A model generated the notes under the pieces. That model had not been told where the DNA came from. It did not search any database and saw only the letters and a list, made by a program, of their open reading frames with translations. A DNA stretch of 64,000 nucleotides, taken from Candidatus Bathyarchaeota archaeon. GTDB taxonomy: Archaea; Thermoproteota; Bathyarchaeia; Bathyarchaeales; Bathycorpusculaceae. Where the stretch lies: the NCBI GenBank assembly GCA_026014595.1, contig JAOZHY010000038.1, positions 1-64,000 on the forward strand, read 5' to 3'. This document shows, in pieces, positions 16,942 to 26,410 of the stretch; within the stretch, counting starts at the first letter, position 1, and each line of letters begins with the position of its first letter. The position numbers and the translations under genes are program-made.

Positions 16942-18040
16942 AAAACGCAGGTTCGTTAGCCACGGCGGAGATGTCTGGGGTTTCAGCAGGAAATATAACA
17001 TTCCCGTCGAGAAAGTGCTTGACTTCAGCGGACCCATAAATTTCCTCGGACCTTCACCTAAGGCGCTGGACGCTGTGAAACAAAACGCCAAGCTAATAAG
17101 GTTCTACCCTGACCCAAACCCTGTAGAGCTACAGGCAGAAATCGCCAAGTATGTGGGGCAAGGCGTTGACGTCGCCAACATCATTCTGGGAAACGGTTCG
17201 ATAGAACTCATCTACATGATAACAGAAGTGTTTCACCCTGGCTTCAAAGCCATCATTCCCGTGCCGTCGTTTACGGAGTACGAGAAAGCCGCGTTAAGAG
17301 TAGGCGGCGAGCCAGTCTTCGTGCAGCTACCAGAAAACTTCGCGTTAGAAACGGAAAGCGTAAAGAAGGCAATCACGGACGACACGCGAATAGTATGCAT
17401 CTGCAACCCGCATAGCCCTTCAGGAACACGCTACAGCAGAGAAACAGTTTTAGACCTCCTAGAATTCTGCCACAAAAAAAACGTCATCCTCAGTGTTGAC
17501 GAGAACTACATTGAGTTCACGGAAAAAGCCCAGGACACCACCATGGCGGGCTACGTGAAGAAGTACGAGAATCTTTTCGTGATAAGGTCAGTTACAAAAT
17601 TCTACGGCATGCCCGGCATACGCTTCGGTTACGGCATAGCAGCCGAAACCCTAATCGACACGCTGCAGACTGTGAGGCAGCCATGGAGCATCAATAGCTT
17701 AGCAGGCTTCGCCACGCTGGCGGCGTTCAAAGACACCGAATTCATCGAAAACACCAAACGCACCATCGCGAAGGAAAGAGAGCAGTTCGCGAAAATGCTC
17801 AGCGAAATAGGCGCCTTGCGTGTGTTTCCGTCTGAAACGAATTTTCTGCTGGTGAAAATCCTGAACGGGAGAATCACCTCAACCGCCTTGCGGGAAGAGA
17901 TGTCTAAAAAGGGAATCCTGATACGGGATTGCAGCACGTTTGTGGGTCTGGACGACAGCTACTTCCGTGTGACAGTTAGGTCAGCCGCGGACAACTTGAA
18001 GCTCGTAGAAACTTTGAAAGAAGTTTTCAAGAAAATCTGA
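16922..18040 (+). CDS. CobD/HisC-like class I aminotransferase-fold enzyme
   Basis: A PLP enzyme of aminotransferase fold I. The N-terminus HGGDVWGFSRKYN plus VLDFSGPINFLGPSP is characteristic of threonine-phosphate decarboxylase (CobD), which makes the aminopropanol arm of cobalamin. The PLP lysine is K226 in SVTKFYGMPGIRFGYG, preceded by NPHSPSG near 161-167 and SVDENYIEF. Histidinol-phosphate aminotransferase is the main alternative, but the HGG start favours CobD. The TTG start has GGAGG eleven bases upstream and overlaps the previous gene. A cobalamin role would suit the five B12-binding radical SAM genes that follow; that link is inference. Confidence 0.8.
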   Translation: MASNACKKRRFVSHGGDVWGFSRKYNIPVEKVLDFSGPINFLGPSPKALDAVKQNAKLIRFYPDPNPVELQAEIAKYVGQGVDVANIILGNGSIELIYMITEVFHPGFKAIIPVPSFTEYEKAALRVGGEPVFVQLPENFALETESVKKAITDDTRIVCICNPHSPSGTRYSRETVLDLLEFCHKKNVILSVDENYIEFTEKAQDTTMAGYVKKYENLFVIRSVTKFYGMPGIRFGYGIAAETLIDTLQTVRQPWSINSLAGFATLAAFKDTEFIENTKRTIAKEREQFAKMLSEIGALRVFPSETNFLLVKILNGRITSTALREEMSKKGILIRDCSTFVGLDDSYFRVTVRSAADNLKLVETLKEVFKKI

Positions 18041-18050
18041 CTAGAAAGAA

Positions 18051-19412
18051 TCAGCCGGAAAAGTAGGCTGGGCTCTTTTTTAAGACTGTGAAAAAGCCTT
18101 CACGCCTTATCTTTCTGAGAATCCGCTTCGGCGACCTGTTGAAGTTCCTGTGGAAACGCCTCTGGATAGCAAGCAGCGAGTCGTAGTCGAAGTCTTCGGT
18201 TCTGACGTAGGCGACAAAATCCTCAAGTCGACTGTAGAGATGCTTCTGTATCACTTCTTGGTACAAGCTGCTGCCAGGAACCGCCACGAATATGTTGAAT
18301 CTGCACCAGTCAGGGTCCAGTTTCCGCGCAAACCTAAACGTAGCTTCCATATCTGCGACTGTCTCGCCAGGGATGCCCATCATGAAGGAGCAGGCGGTTT
18401 GGATTCCTTCCTCCCTAGCAATCTTGAACGCGTGCTCAATCTGCTCAAGAGTGACACCCTTGTTCAGCTTTTCCAATATGCGGGGTGACCCTGATTCTCC
18501 TCCGAACCATATTGTTTTGCATCCCGCGGCTTTCATTTCTCTGAGCATTTCCCTCGAGACTAAGTCGACACGGGTATCACAAGCCCATTCGATGTCCAGT
18601 CTGTTTTTCTTCATCAGAGCACATAATTCTAGGGTTAGGTTTTTTTTGACCGTAAAATTGTCGTTGATGAAGTAGATTCCTCGTGTGCCAAAATTCGTTT
18701 TCAAATGCTCGATTTCCTGCACCACTCGGCTGGGGCTGAAGGAGCGGCACGTTTTTCCCCATAAATGGCTGATTTCGCAGAAGGCGCAGTTGAAGGGGCA
18801 GCCTCGCATTATGCTCATGTTATCCACGGGCTGAACATCCAGATACTCAATTTTTCTCTCGTAAAGGTGCATAGGCAGCAGATGCCGCGCTGGGAAAGGA
18901 ATCTCGTCCAAGTTGTTGATGAATTTGGGAGGCGTTTTCACGACCTTGCCTCCGCGTCGGAAAGCAACACCAGCAATCGCCGCAGCACCTTGGTCGCCTT
19001 CGCCTTTGGAGAGGCTTGTGGCAAGCTCAACCATGGCGCGTTCGCCCTCGCCAATCACAACGTAGTCTATCTCGGGATGCTGCAGCATGCTGTCCGGCTC
19101 GTAGGAGGGGTGCCAGCCGCCGACAATCACTTTGCAGGAGGGAAGCACCTCCTTGACAGCCTTAGCGGTTTCAATGCACTGCCTGTAGGTTGCTGAGCCG
19201 CAGGTTATGCCCACGATTTCCGGGTTAAGCTGCTTAACTTCGAGTTTCACCTCGTCTATTGGCTTCTCAAGCAAGTAGTTATCGAAGATTTCTACCTGGA
19301 AACCTGCTTTTTCGAGGGCGCCGGCAATGTAGGCTAGTCCCAGCGGCAGAAAATGTCTGCCGTGAATCCATGGTCCGTGACTGGGCGGAGCCGTCGTCAT
19401 TAACAAAATCAC
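18051..19412 (-). CDS. B12-binding-domain radical SAM protein (group A)
   Basis: A 453-residue protein with an N-terminal cobalamin-binding Rossmann-like domain (about 1-150, with VIVGGWHPSYEP and YVVIGEGE) and a radical SAM domain with C205, C209 and C212 in RGCPFNCAFC. The SAM-binding region continues with IYFINDNFTVK and GESGSPRILEKLNKG. The DxHxxG histidine motif that ligates cobalt in methylmalonyl mutase is absent, as is common in this class. Enzymes of this type methylate unactivated carbons or rearrange rings. It starts at GTG 19412. With 24731-26182 it shares the H-LLPM and SPxxVVxEIE features, forming one subgroup. Substrate unknown. Confidence 0.9.
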   Translation of the reverse strand: MILLMTTAPPSHGPWIHGRHFLPLGLAYIAGALEKAGFQVEIFDNYLLEKPIDEVKLEVKQLNPEIVGITCGSATYRQCIETAKAVKEVLPSCKVIVGGWHPSYEPDSMLQHPEIDYVVIGEGERAMVELATSLSKGEGDQGAAAIAGVAFRRGGKVVKTPPKFINNLDEIPFPARHLLPMHLYERKIEYLDVQPVDNMSIMRGCPFNCAFCEISHLWGKTCRSFSPSRVVQEIEHLKTNFGTRGIYFINDNFTVKKNLTLELCALMKKNRLDIEWACDTRVDLVSREMLREMKAAGCKTIWFGGESGSPRILEKLNKGVTLEQIEHAFKIAREEGIQTACSFMMGIPGETVADMEATFRFARKLDPDWCRFNIFVAVPGSSLYQEVIQKHLYSRLEDFVAYVRTEDFDYDSLLAIQRRFHRNFNRSPKRILRKIRREGFFTVLKKSPAYFSG

Positions 19413-19528
19413 TTGTTAGCTATTCCCCTCAACGTCCTGAACTGCATGTACGTACACTGATGAATCCCTTAAATAATGATTTCTGAAATAAGAACTTTTA
19501 GCCACAAAAAAACCAAGTAGCTGCAGAG

Positions 19529-19633
19529 GTGAGCGCGTTTATGGCCACATGCAATCTTAATTGTCTGCTTTGCTGTACGTTGGACCTCTATCATGGGCGA
19601 TATGCAAAATATATTAATTGTGCAGGTTGGTAA
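19529..19633 (+). pseudogene. Radical SAM N-terminal remnant
   Basis: A short frame, with starts at GTG 19529 or ATG 19541, reads MATCNLNCLLCCTLDLYHG and stops at TAA 19631. The CxxxCxxC spacing (C4, C8, C11 from the ATG) and the following aromatic/hydrophobic pattern match the beginning of a radical SAM domain. GAGGTGA precedes it around 19526. No continuation is present in any frame, and the TATA box of the next gene lies inside it. It is most likely the relic of a tenth radical SAM gene; a chance match is possible. Confidence 0.4.
19607..19616 (+). promoter_or_regulatory. TATA-like element before the radical SAM gene at 19669
   Basis: AAATATATTAAT lies about 55 bases before ATG 19669, leaving a leader of about 30 bases that ends in AGGGAAGAAAC. 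Confidence 0.5.
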
Positions 19634-19668
19634 TACTTCTGTCTAACAGATGGCATTAGGGAAGAAAC

Positions 19669-21063
19669 ATGAGAATACACGTAACATTGATAAACCCTCC
19701 CTACCCTGTAGGGTCTCATTTGCATCCACCCTTCCTCCCTCTGGGTCTTGGTTATTTGGTTGCTGTCTTGGAAAAGGCCAATTATGAAGTTGACGTGATC
19801 GACTGCCAAGCCCTTAGAATCTCATATGAAGAGGTACGGAGTGAGCTGGAGAAACGTCAGCCCACCGTGGTCGGATTAACCTCAACCACCCTCACGTACA
19901 AGTCCGCCCTGCAAATCGTGAAAATAGCCAAAGAAACTTGCCCAAGCTGTGTAACGATCATCGGAGGCTCTCACGTCACGTTCTGGGACGATAAAGCATT
20001 GCAGGAATGCCCTCAGCTAGACGTTGTCGTAAGGAAGGAGGGAGAAAATACTCTGCTGGAACTGGTGCAGAAGATTGAAGCGGACAAAAGCTTCGATGAT
20101 GTGCTGGGAATAACTTACAGAGAGAACGGAGAGATCGTTCGAAAACCGGATAGACCGTACATCGAGAACCTCGACGAACTGCCCTTTCCAGCGTTACATC
20201 TATGGCCTATTGATCGCCTTCGCCAATACGGCGAGGTGATATTTCCTTTAACGACTAGTAGGGGCTGCGTATTTTGGTGTAACTTCTGCACAGCAGTCAG
20301 AATGTTTGGCAGAAAATACCGCATGAGAACCCCCCAGAACGTGGTGGAAGAACTTGTATTACTTAACAAAAAGTTCGGTGCTGACCACTTTACATTCTAT
20401 GACGACGCATTCACCGTTGATCAATCCAGAACAAGAGAATTATGCCAAGAGATAATAGACCGAAAACTGAAGATACGATGGAACTGTGAAACTCGCGTTG
20501 ACATGGTTACAAAAGATTTGCTCGCCAAAATGAAAGAGGCTGGCTGTACGGATGTATGGTTTGGGGTTGAGTCGGGTTCACAGCGTGTCCTAGCTGCAAT
20601 GGACAAAGGAATCATGACTGAACAAACCGTTAAGGCATTTAAATGGGCAAAAGAAGTTGGCTTAATGACTGTTGCAAACGTAATCCTTGGCTTCCCCACC
20701 GAAACCAGAGAAACAGCTTGGGAAACAGTAAGGTTTGTGGAAAGTCTAAACCCTGATGATGTGGGCTACTATATAGCTACGCCCTACCCAGGCACACCTA
20801 TGTATGAGCAGGTCAAAGCAAATGGGTCGCTAAAAATAACTGACTTCGACAAATATGATACAGCAACGCCAACATTTGAAATTCCAAACCTAAGCGCGGA
20901 AGAATTGAGAGACATACGCGAGCAAGCTTTCCATAGATTGTACCTTCGCCCCGGCTACTTCTTCAAAGTGCTAATAAAAGGCGGAGTGTATGGCTCTGCA
21001 TCAAAAAGACTCGTGCTTGCACATCTACGCAGATCTGTAAAATCTAAACTTGGTATGAGTTAG
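19669..21063 (+). CDS. B12-binding-domain radical SAM protein (group B)
   Basis: A 464-residue protein. The cobalamin-binding domain (about 1-140) starts VTLINPPYPVGSH and contains VGLTST and IIGGSHVTFWD. The radical SAM cluster is C200, C204, C207 in SRGCVFWCNFC. Then come ADHFTFYDDAFTVD and FGVESGSQRVLAAMDKGI, family-typical strands around the SAM site, and the ATPYPGTPMYEQ motif near residue 370. The C-terminal part (about 385-464) is basic and helical. It is closely related to the proteins at 22095 and 28147. Its own promoter precedes it; the Dph6-like gene follows after 100 bases with another promoter. Substrate unknown. Confidence 0.9.
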   Translation: MRIHVTLINPPYPVGSHLHPPFLPLGLGYLVAVLEKANYEVDVIDCQALRISYEEVRSELEKRQPTVVGLTSTTLTYKSALQIVKIAKETCPSCVTIIGGSHVTFWDDKALQECPQLDVVVRKEGENTLLELVQKIEADKSFDDVLGITYRENGEIVRKPDRPYIENLDELPFPALHLWPIDRLRQYGEVIFPLTTSRGCVFWCNFCTAVRMFGRKYRMRTPQNVVEELVLLNKKFGADHFTFYDDAFTVDQSRTRELCQEIIDRKLKIRWNCETRVDMVTKDLLAKMKEAGCTDVWFGVESGSQRVLAAMDKGIMTEQTVKAFKWAKEVGLMTVANVILGFPTETRETAWETVRFVESLNPDDVGYYIATPYPGTPMYEQVKANGSLKITDFDKYDTATPTFEIPNLSAEELRDIREQAFHRLYLRPGYFFKVLIKGGVYGSASKRLVLAHLRRSVKSKLGMS

Positions 21064-21164
21064 TGACGAAACAACTTGCTAAGAGAGATTTGGCAAAATG
21101 CACAAAAGAGGGAAGTAAGACTTTATATCATAATCCGCCTCTTTCCCCAGTTTGGTGAAATTAA

Positions 21165-22022
21165 ATGAAAGTCGCTTCTTTGTGGAGCGGGGGAAAAGAT
21201 AGCTGTCTGGCTACTTACGAAGCTGCTGCTAAAGGTTTTGAGATATCGCATCTTCTGAGCTATACTTACAAGAGCTCTAGCAATGTGGGTTCAGGAGGTA
21301 TCTCGAAAAATCCTCTCAGTGCCATTTATGATCGCGTGGGAAGGGCGAGCCCAAGCATTGTTAATAACCTCTTAAGTTTTGTCTATAAAGACCTCAGCAG
21401 GATGATACCACATGAAGTTGCTCCGGAAATCATCGCTGGGCAAGCCAAGGCAATGGACGTGCCATTGATTCAAGGTGAAGTTAAATGGGATAATCTGGAC
21501 CCGTTTTTAAAGTCAAGTTTAAGGAAATTAAAGCAAAGCGGCGTTGAAGGACTAGTTTTCGGAGTTGTCCCTCCCCACTACCCCATCGACAGTAGCGAAA
21601 AACTGAGAGAACATAGAACGCTAGTTGCACACAAGGAATGGATGAACCAAATCTGCCTTGAGTTAGGTATAACGCCGATAACACCGCTATGGGAAAGCAA
21701 CCCAGAGCAAATTTTGAGAAAAATTGTCGCTGAAGACTTCGAGACAATCATCGTAGTTGTAGATTCTAAATACTTCGGTAAAGAGTGGCTGGGGCGAAAA
21801 ATAGATTCTAACTTCATAGATGAGGTACATAGACTGAACCGGGAAAAAAGCGTACACATCGGAGGCAGCGGATATCATACTCTTGTTACGGATTGCCCAT
21901 TATTCAAAAAACGCCTAAAAATTGTTCGCAGCAGAAAAATACGGAAAAACGGCTATGGCGTCCTAGAAATATCAGCATTTGAACTCGCAAAAAAATTAAA
22001 ATCTGCTAAAGCAGCCCTTTGA
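21165..22022 (+). CDS. Dph6-like ATP-pyrophosphatase (paralogue)
   Basis: An adenine-nucleotide alpha-hydrolase/PP-loop protein. LWSGGKDSCLATYEA near residues 6-20 is the PP-loop. The later VEGLVFGVVPP and PLWESNPEQILRKIV segments correspond to the conserved region of diphthine-ammonia ligase (Dph6). At 285 residues it is longer than the canonical copy at 57871-58554 (227): it has an insertion near residues 40-85 rich in Ser/Asn. A TATA box at 21122-21130 and GGTGA at 21154-21158 precede ATG 21165. Since a normal Dph6 is present in the window, this one probably acts on something else, possibly amidating a product of the adjacent radical SAM enzymes. That is inference. Confidence 0.8.
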   Translation: MKVASLWSGGKDSCLATYEAAAKGFEISHLLSYTYKSSSNVGSGGISKNPLSAIYDRVGRASPSIVNNLLSFVYKDLSRMIPHEVAPEIIAGQAKAMDVPLIQGEVKWDNLDPFLKSSLRKLKQSGVEGLVFGVVPPHYPIDSSEKLREHRTLVAHKEWMNQICLELGITPITPLWESNPEQILRKIVAEDFETIIVVVDSKYFGKEWLGRKIDSNFIDEVHRLNREKSVHIGGSGYHTLVTDCPLFKKRLKIVRSRKIRKNGYGVLEISAFELAKKLKSAKAAL

Positions 22023-22094
22023 CGCCAAAATTCGGTGATTTGGAAACTTTATTAACTTTGATCATCGTATATTTGTGCAAATTGAAAAGCGCTC

Positions 22095-23525
22095 GTGTGC
22101 ATGCCAATGGTGGAAAAGAAAAGCTCCAAGGTAATTTTGATTAACCCGCCTTTTTTGAAAGGTTCTTTTCGACATCAACTTTACATACCAATGGGCTTGG
22201 CATATCTAGCAGCTTTTCTAGAAGAAAAGGGACATCAGGCAAAAATAATTGATTGCTTGGCACTTAACATTGACCATGAGAAACTGAAATCAGAAATAAG
22301 CAGTTTCGAACCAGACATAGTCGGAATCACCTCGATAACCCCGTTAACTAGATCAACTCTTCTGGCAGCAAAGGCGGCGAAAGAAGCACTGCCCGATGTC
22401 ACAGTTGTTTTGGGAGGCCCACACGCCACATTTATGGATGAACAGATTATTGCAGAAGAAACAGCGGTCGATTTTGTCGTGCGAGGGGAAGGTGAGCTAA
22501 CTCTTTTGGAAATCGCGGAAAACATCCACAGCTCACGCAAAATAGACAGCATTGAGGGTATAACGTTTAGAAGGAACAAGCAGGTCATTCGAACACCGAA
22601 TAGACCATTTATTCAAGATCTGGACAAATTGCCCAAGCCTGCCTACGACCATTTTGAGCTTGATAGGTACCGGCTATTCGGGAAAAAATTACTGCCAGTG
22701 ATAACTAGTCGCGGGTGCCCATTTCAGTGCGCATTTTGTGTAGCGACCCGCATGTTCGGTAAAGCATACAGGATGAGAAGTGCTGAAAATGTTCTAGACG
22801 AGCTTGAATGGTTAAAGAACGTGCATGGAGCTGAAGCGTTCACATTCTACGATGACACATTGACGTTTGATAAAAACAGGCTTCTTAAAATCTGCGATGG
22901 AATGAAGAAGCGGCAGATCAATCTCCCGTGGGACTGCCAAACCCGTGTTGATCAAGTTTCCCAAGAGATTTTGAACCAAATGAAATCTGCTGGTTGTCAA
23001 CAAGTTTTCTTCGGGGTAGAGTCAGGCTGCCAACAGATCCTCGATTCAGTAAATAAGAAGACCTCAATTGAACAAAACGAAAAAGCAATCAAAATGGCTA
23101 AACAGGCCGGTCTTTTCGTGACTATTTCTTTGATGATCGGGTACCCTGGAGAGACACGCGAAACATTAAAACAAACACTCGATTTTGTTAAAAGATCAAA
23201 ACCCGACGACGTATACGTTTGCGTAGCAACGCCTTATCCAGGAACCGTACTCCGCAACATCGTTGAAAAGAATGGGTGGAAAATGTCTTCTAACATAGAC
23301 CTTTACGACACCATGACACCTGTTTTTGAGAACCCTGACTTGCCATCGGACGAAATAATCAAGTTTAGGCGAGACTTCTACGATAGCTTCTATTCTCCAA
23401 GTTACATCTTGCGACAAGCGTTAAAGAGAAACCCCTACAGCAGAATGATGGCGCGAACCGCTCTTAACCACATTCTCTGGCGCTTCAGATCCCGTCGAAA
23501 AATCGAAAGGACAGCGCAAACTTAA
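22095..23525 (+). CDS. B12-binding-domain radical SAM protein (group B)
   Basis: A 476-residue protein of the same build as those at 19669 and 28147. The cobalamin-binding part starts KVILINPPFLKGSF and includes VVLGGPHATFMDEQ near residue 105; the radical SAM cysteines are C208, C212, C215 in SRGCPFQCAFC. The segments LPWDCQTRVDQVSQEIL and FFGVESGCQQILDSVNKKT are shared almost word for word with the 28147 protein. The C-terminal NPYSRMMARTALNHILWRF is also common to both. GTG 22095 is the first start; ATG 22101 or 22107 are possible. A TATA-like TTTATTAAC lies at about 22048. Substrate unknown. Confidence 0.9.
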   Translation: MCMPMVEKKSSKVILINPPFLKGSFRHQLYIPMGLAYLAAFLEEKGHQAKIIDCLALNIDHEKLKSEISSFEPDIVGITSITPLTRSTLLAAKAAKEALPDVTVVLGGPHATFMDEQIIAEETAVDFVVRGEGELTLLEIAENIHSSRKIDSIEGITFRRNKQVIRTPNRPFIQDLDKLPKPAYDHFELDRYRLFGKKLLPVITSRGCPFQCAFCVATRMFGKAYRMRSAENVLDELEWLKNVHGAEAFTFYDDTLTFDKNRLLKICDGMKKRQINLPWDCQTRVDQVSQEILNQMKSAGCQQVFFGVESGCQQILDSVNKKTSIEQNEKAIKMAKQAGLFVTISLMIGYPGETRETLKQTLDFVKRSKPDDVYVCVATPYPGTVLRNIVEKNGWKMSSNIDLYDTMTPVFENPDLPSDEIIKFRRDFYDSFYSPSYILRQALKRNPYSRMMARTALNHILWRFRSRRKIERTAQT

Positions 23526-23576
23526 GTTTCGCTTATCTCATTGAAAGTGCTCGACTGCCTCGAAAAGGAAGGAGTT

Positions 23577-24641
23577 CTATTTTGGAAATGCACCAAGGAC
23601 CTTCAGAGCGCTTTTGCCAAGTTTTCGTTTTCCGTATCTGATCTGGACAGCCTGCAAGATTTCTTTAGACGGAAACAGAAAATTAAGAGGCTGGGTCAAC
23701 TCAAAAATAGGTGTACCTTCGAAATGGGAGAAGTTGTGAATGTAAAAGAGAAGTGCTTGCTTACGTGAATAGAAATGAGGAATGTAATTCGGAACCTTAT
23801 ATTTCTGACATAGAGATATGAATTTTGAATATCGGTCATACAAGTAAGACTCTTCCATGTTGCCGCAGGATGGGGCTGTTGGCTTGCCCTTGTACAGAAA
23901 TTCATATCGCGGGGCAATTTGTTTGTAATGTTCCGCTAAGAATCGTTTGAAACGATACGAACCCCTCATGTCTAGCATGCCAGTTAAAACAAATTTGGCG
24001 CCGTTTTCTGTTGCGGCTTTGATAACGTTCGCCATGTTTTGATCTGTGTCATTCACGTACGGCATCAGGGGAATCAGCCATACACCAACCGTTATCCCTT
24101 CATTTGAAAGCCTTCGGACCGCTTCGAGTCTGCGTTTTGGGGATGGCGCATCTGGTTCCAAAAGCTTGGCTAATTTCTCATCTAGCGTAGTTATCGTGAT
24201 GCCTATGCAACTCCAAGCCTTTTGTGATGCTTGCACTATTAGGTCTAAATCTCGTAAAACAAGATCAGACTTGGTGCCAATCGCAAAGGGCCACTCGTTA
24301 TCCTTCAAAACTTCCAAAAGCTGTCGCGTGATTTTGAATTTCTTTTCTGCAGGTTGGTAGGGGTCTGTGTTAAGGCTTAGTCTGAGAGTGCCCTTTCGTT
24401 TAAACTTGGATAATTCTCTTTTCAACACTTTGGGAGCGTTTGTCCTGGCGTATATGGGAGCTAAAAACTCCTTAGAACCATCGTATTTCTGAGCAGCGGT
24501 GTGGCAGTACACGCAATTGAAACCGCAGTTAACGTAAGGATCAAAGCAGTAGCTAGTCCAAAATTGAGTGTTTAATACCCCAAGTTTGCCTAAAACGCTG
24601 TGGCAAATAGTTTCTTGGCAGATAGGCATGTCTGAAGGCAT
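23577..24641 (-). CDS. SPL-like radical SAM protein
   Basis: A radical SAM protein of the spore-photoproduct-lyase-like/Rv2578c type. CGFNCVYC (C39, C43, C46 from ATG 24641) is preceded by the conserved aromatic YCFDPYVN. Later segments are LSLNTDPYQPAEKKFKITR near residue 85, a characteristic DPYQP box, and VGVWLIPLMPYVND. There is no B12 domain. Members in archaea are uncharacterised; true SPL repairs thymine dimers, but that role should not be assumed. The open frame extends to 24707; ATG 24641 starts MPSDMPICQET just before the conserved core. It converges with the 22095 gene. The C-terminal 60 residues resemble nothing I recognise. Confidence 0.85.
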   Translation of the reverse strand: MPSDMPICQETICHSVLGKLGVLNTQFWTSYCFDPYVNCGFNCVYCHTAAQKYDGSKEFLAPIYARTNAPKVLKRELSKFKRKGTLRLSLNTDPYQPAEKKFKITRQLLEVLKDNEWPFAIGTKSDLVLRDLDLIVQASQKAWSCIGITITTLDEKLAKLLEPDAPSPKRRLEAVRRLSNEGITVGVWLIPLMPYVNDTDQNMANVIKAATENGAKFVLTGMLDMRGSYRFKRFLAEHYKQIAPRYEFLYKGKPTAPSCGNMEESYLYDRYSKFISLCQKYKVPNYIPHFYSRKQALLFYIHNFSHFEGTPIFELTQPLNFLFPSKEILQAVQIRYGKRKLGKSALKVLGAFPK

Positions 24642-24730
24642 TAAATCACGATTAAAAACAAACCTTCTGAACCTTATTAACTTTGACCATAACACTAGCG
24701 AAAACATTGTGCTCGAGTTCTGACTTGTTC

Positions 24731-26182
24731 TTATTCTTTACCTAACAAAAACTTCACTGCTCTCTTTGGTTCTCGAATTGCCTTTACGAGCTTTCCAATG
24801 GTAAAGGTCTGATTTATCATGTTAGCTCTTGCACAAAGTTCGAGCAAATCGTCTGCCGTGAATTCTGGAGTTTCAATCAAAGGTTCGACTCCAGCCAAAG
24901 CTTCGTCGCTGAATGTGGACTTTAAGAAACCGCCTTTTCTGGCTTGCTCATAGAGTTCAGTGCCATAAACAGGCATAGCTAAACTGAAGTAGAACCCTTC
25001 AGCGCCGAGGCGTTTAAGCTTGTAGGCGAAATTTATGGTGTCGTTTATGTCCTTCTTTGTCTCCCCGACAAGTCCAATTACGAAGAAACAGCCTACTTTG
25101 AGCCCCACTTTTTTTGATAAAATAACTGCCTTTTCTACATCTTTCAGGTTCAGGTTCTTCTTAACAATATTGTCTAAAACCTTTTGCGAACCTGACTCTG
25201 GAGCAACTCGGATTTTCTTGCAGCCTGAAGCTTTCATTTTTCGGAGAAGATTTTCGTCCAGAGTATCCGCCCGAACACCGTTAGGAGTATACCATTCTAT
25301 TTTCAATCTTTTTTCTACAATTAAGTCACAGATTGCTTCCATCCGCTTCTTGTTCAACGTCATGTTGTCGTCGTAGAAGTCGATTTGTTCAATTTTGTAA
25401 GTTTGAATTAACTGCTCTATCTCCTCGACCACATTTTGAGGACTCCTTCCGCGCCATTTTTTGCCCATAACATTATGGATCGAGCAGAAAACGCAGTCAT
25501 ACGGGCAGCCTCTACTGGTGATCATCATCGCCCATGGTTTGCAGATTTCGCCGCGCATGGGATTTTCTCTTACAGCTTCAAAATAGATGTTCATTGGAAG
25601 CAAGTGTCTTGCGGGAAATGGTAGAGAATCCAAATCTTCAATTGGAGGTCTTGGAGATGTAATGACTATTTTTCCATCCTTGACAAAGCCGATCCCTCTC
25701 ACTTTTGCAAGGTCTTCAATTTTTCTTTGCTCCAAGGTGTCTACCAATTCGAAGATAGTTTGTTCCGGTTCGCCTATCACAACGAAATCGACGTCGGGAT
25801 TTGCGAGGCATTCTCTGGGTCTTGCAGAGGGATGTAAGCCGCTTAATACGACAATTATATCTTTGTTGACACTCTTCACGGCAGAAATTACTTCGCGTGC
25901 AGATTTCCACCAGCCAGAGAATGGAACGGTGATTCCGACAACATCTGGAGACCACTGTTTGACCCTGTTTGCTATCTCTTTGTTTGATAAACCCTGTCGG
26001 TATTTCGTTCCATCTATTTCTTCAAGATTTTTCCAGCCTTCTGTAGGTGCGTCTATAATACTTACCGTATGTTGCTTTTCTAGCAACGCTGCTATGTATG
26101 CTATGTCTAACGGTTGAAATACTCCTGGTTTTCCCCACAGTTTCGGTTGAATACGAGGTGGATTAATTAAGCAAACACGCAT
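24731..26182 (-). CDS. B12-binding-domain radical SAM protein (group A)
   Basis: About 483 residues from ATG 26182. The cobalamin-binding domain begins MRVCLINPPRIQPKLWG and includes VVLSGLHPSARPRE and FVVIGEPEQ. The radical SAM cysteines are C226, C230, C233 in SRGCPYDCVFC, followed by IEQIDFYDDNMTLNKKRM. It resembles the protein at 18051 more than the other three (shared FPARHLLPM near residue 190). The reading frame extends upstream to 26257, but an AATAAATATAG element near 26215 lies inside that extension, so the start at 26182 is preferred. Function unknown. Confidence 0.9.
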   Translation of the reverse strand: MRVCLINPPRIQPKLWGKPGVFQPLDIAYIAALLEKQHTVSIIDAPTEGWKNLEEIDGTKYRQGLSNKEIANRVKQWSPDVVGITVPFSGWWKSAREVISAVKSVNKDIIVVLSGLHPSARPRECLANPDVDFVVIGEPEQTIFELVDTLEQRKIEDLAKVRGIGFVKDGKIVITSPRPPIEDLDSLPFPARHLLPMNIYFEAVRENPMRGEICKPWAMMITSRGCPYDCVFCSIHNVMGKKWRGRSPQNVVEEIEQLIQTYKIEQIDFYDDNMTLNKKRMEAICDLIVEKRLKIEWYTPNGVRADTLDENLLRKMKASGCKKIRVAPESGSQKVLDNIVKKNLNLKDVEKAVILSKKVGLKVGCFFVIGLVGETKKDINDTINFAYKLKRLGAEGFYFSLAMPVYGTELYEQARKGGFLKSTFSDEALAGVEPLIETPEFTADDLLELCARANMINQTFTIGKLVKAIREPKRAVKFLLGKE

Positions 26183-26410
26183 TCCTGAGATACGCTCATT
26201 TGAAGATGCACTATATTTATTGTGTAGAGTTTCGGTTTGAACACGTTTCTCATACAAAATAGAAACCAGCCGTGATTAATACGTTTTGCATGCGGGAAAA
26301 TAAATGCAAGATTATCCAAATAGAAAAGGTGCAATCGGGCTAGTAAAAATATGACAAGAAATAATATAGGTATCGTTTATCCCAAATCTTCAACAGTACT
26401 CATCGTTTTA

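Noticed and set aside
19455-19490. C/D-box-like TGATGA followed by CTGA
   Set aside because: Only about 30 bases apart, without C' and D' boxes, and it overlaps the promoter of the leftward gene; likely coincidence.
23541-23768. 75-residue frame on the plus strand over the 3' end of the SPL-like gene
   Set aside because: Antisense to a conserved coding region, without promoter or ribosome site; a shadow frame.
22047-24690. Similar TTATTAACTTTGA-CAT stretches at about 22048 and 24673
   Set aside because: Short A/T-rich match at two promoters; TATA and spacer composition can explain it, and only two copies are seen.
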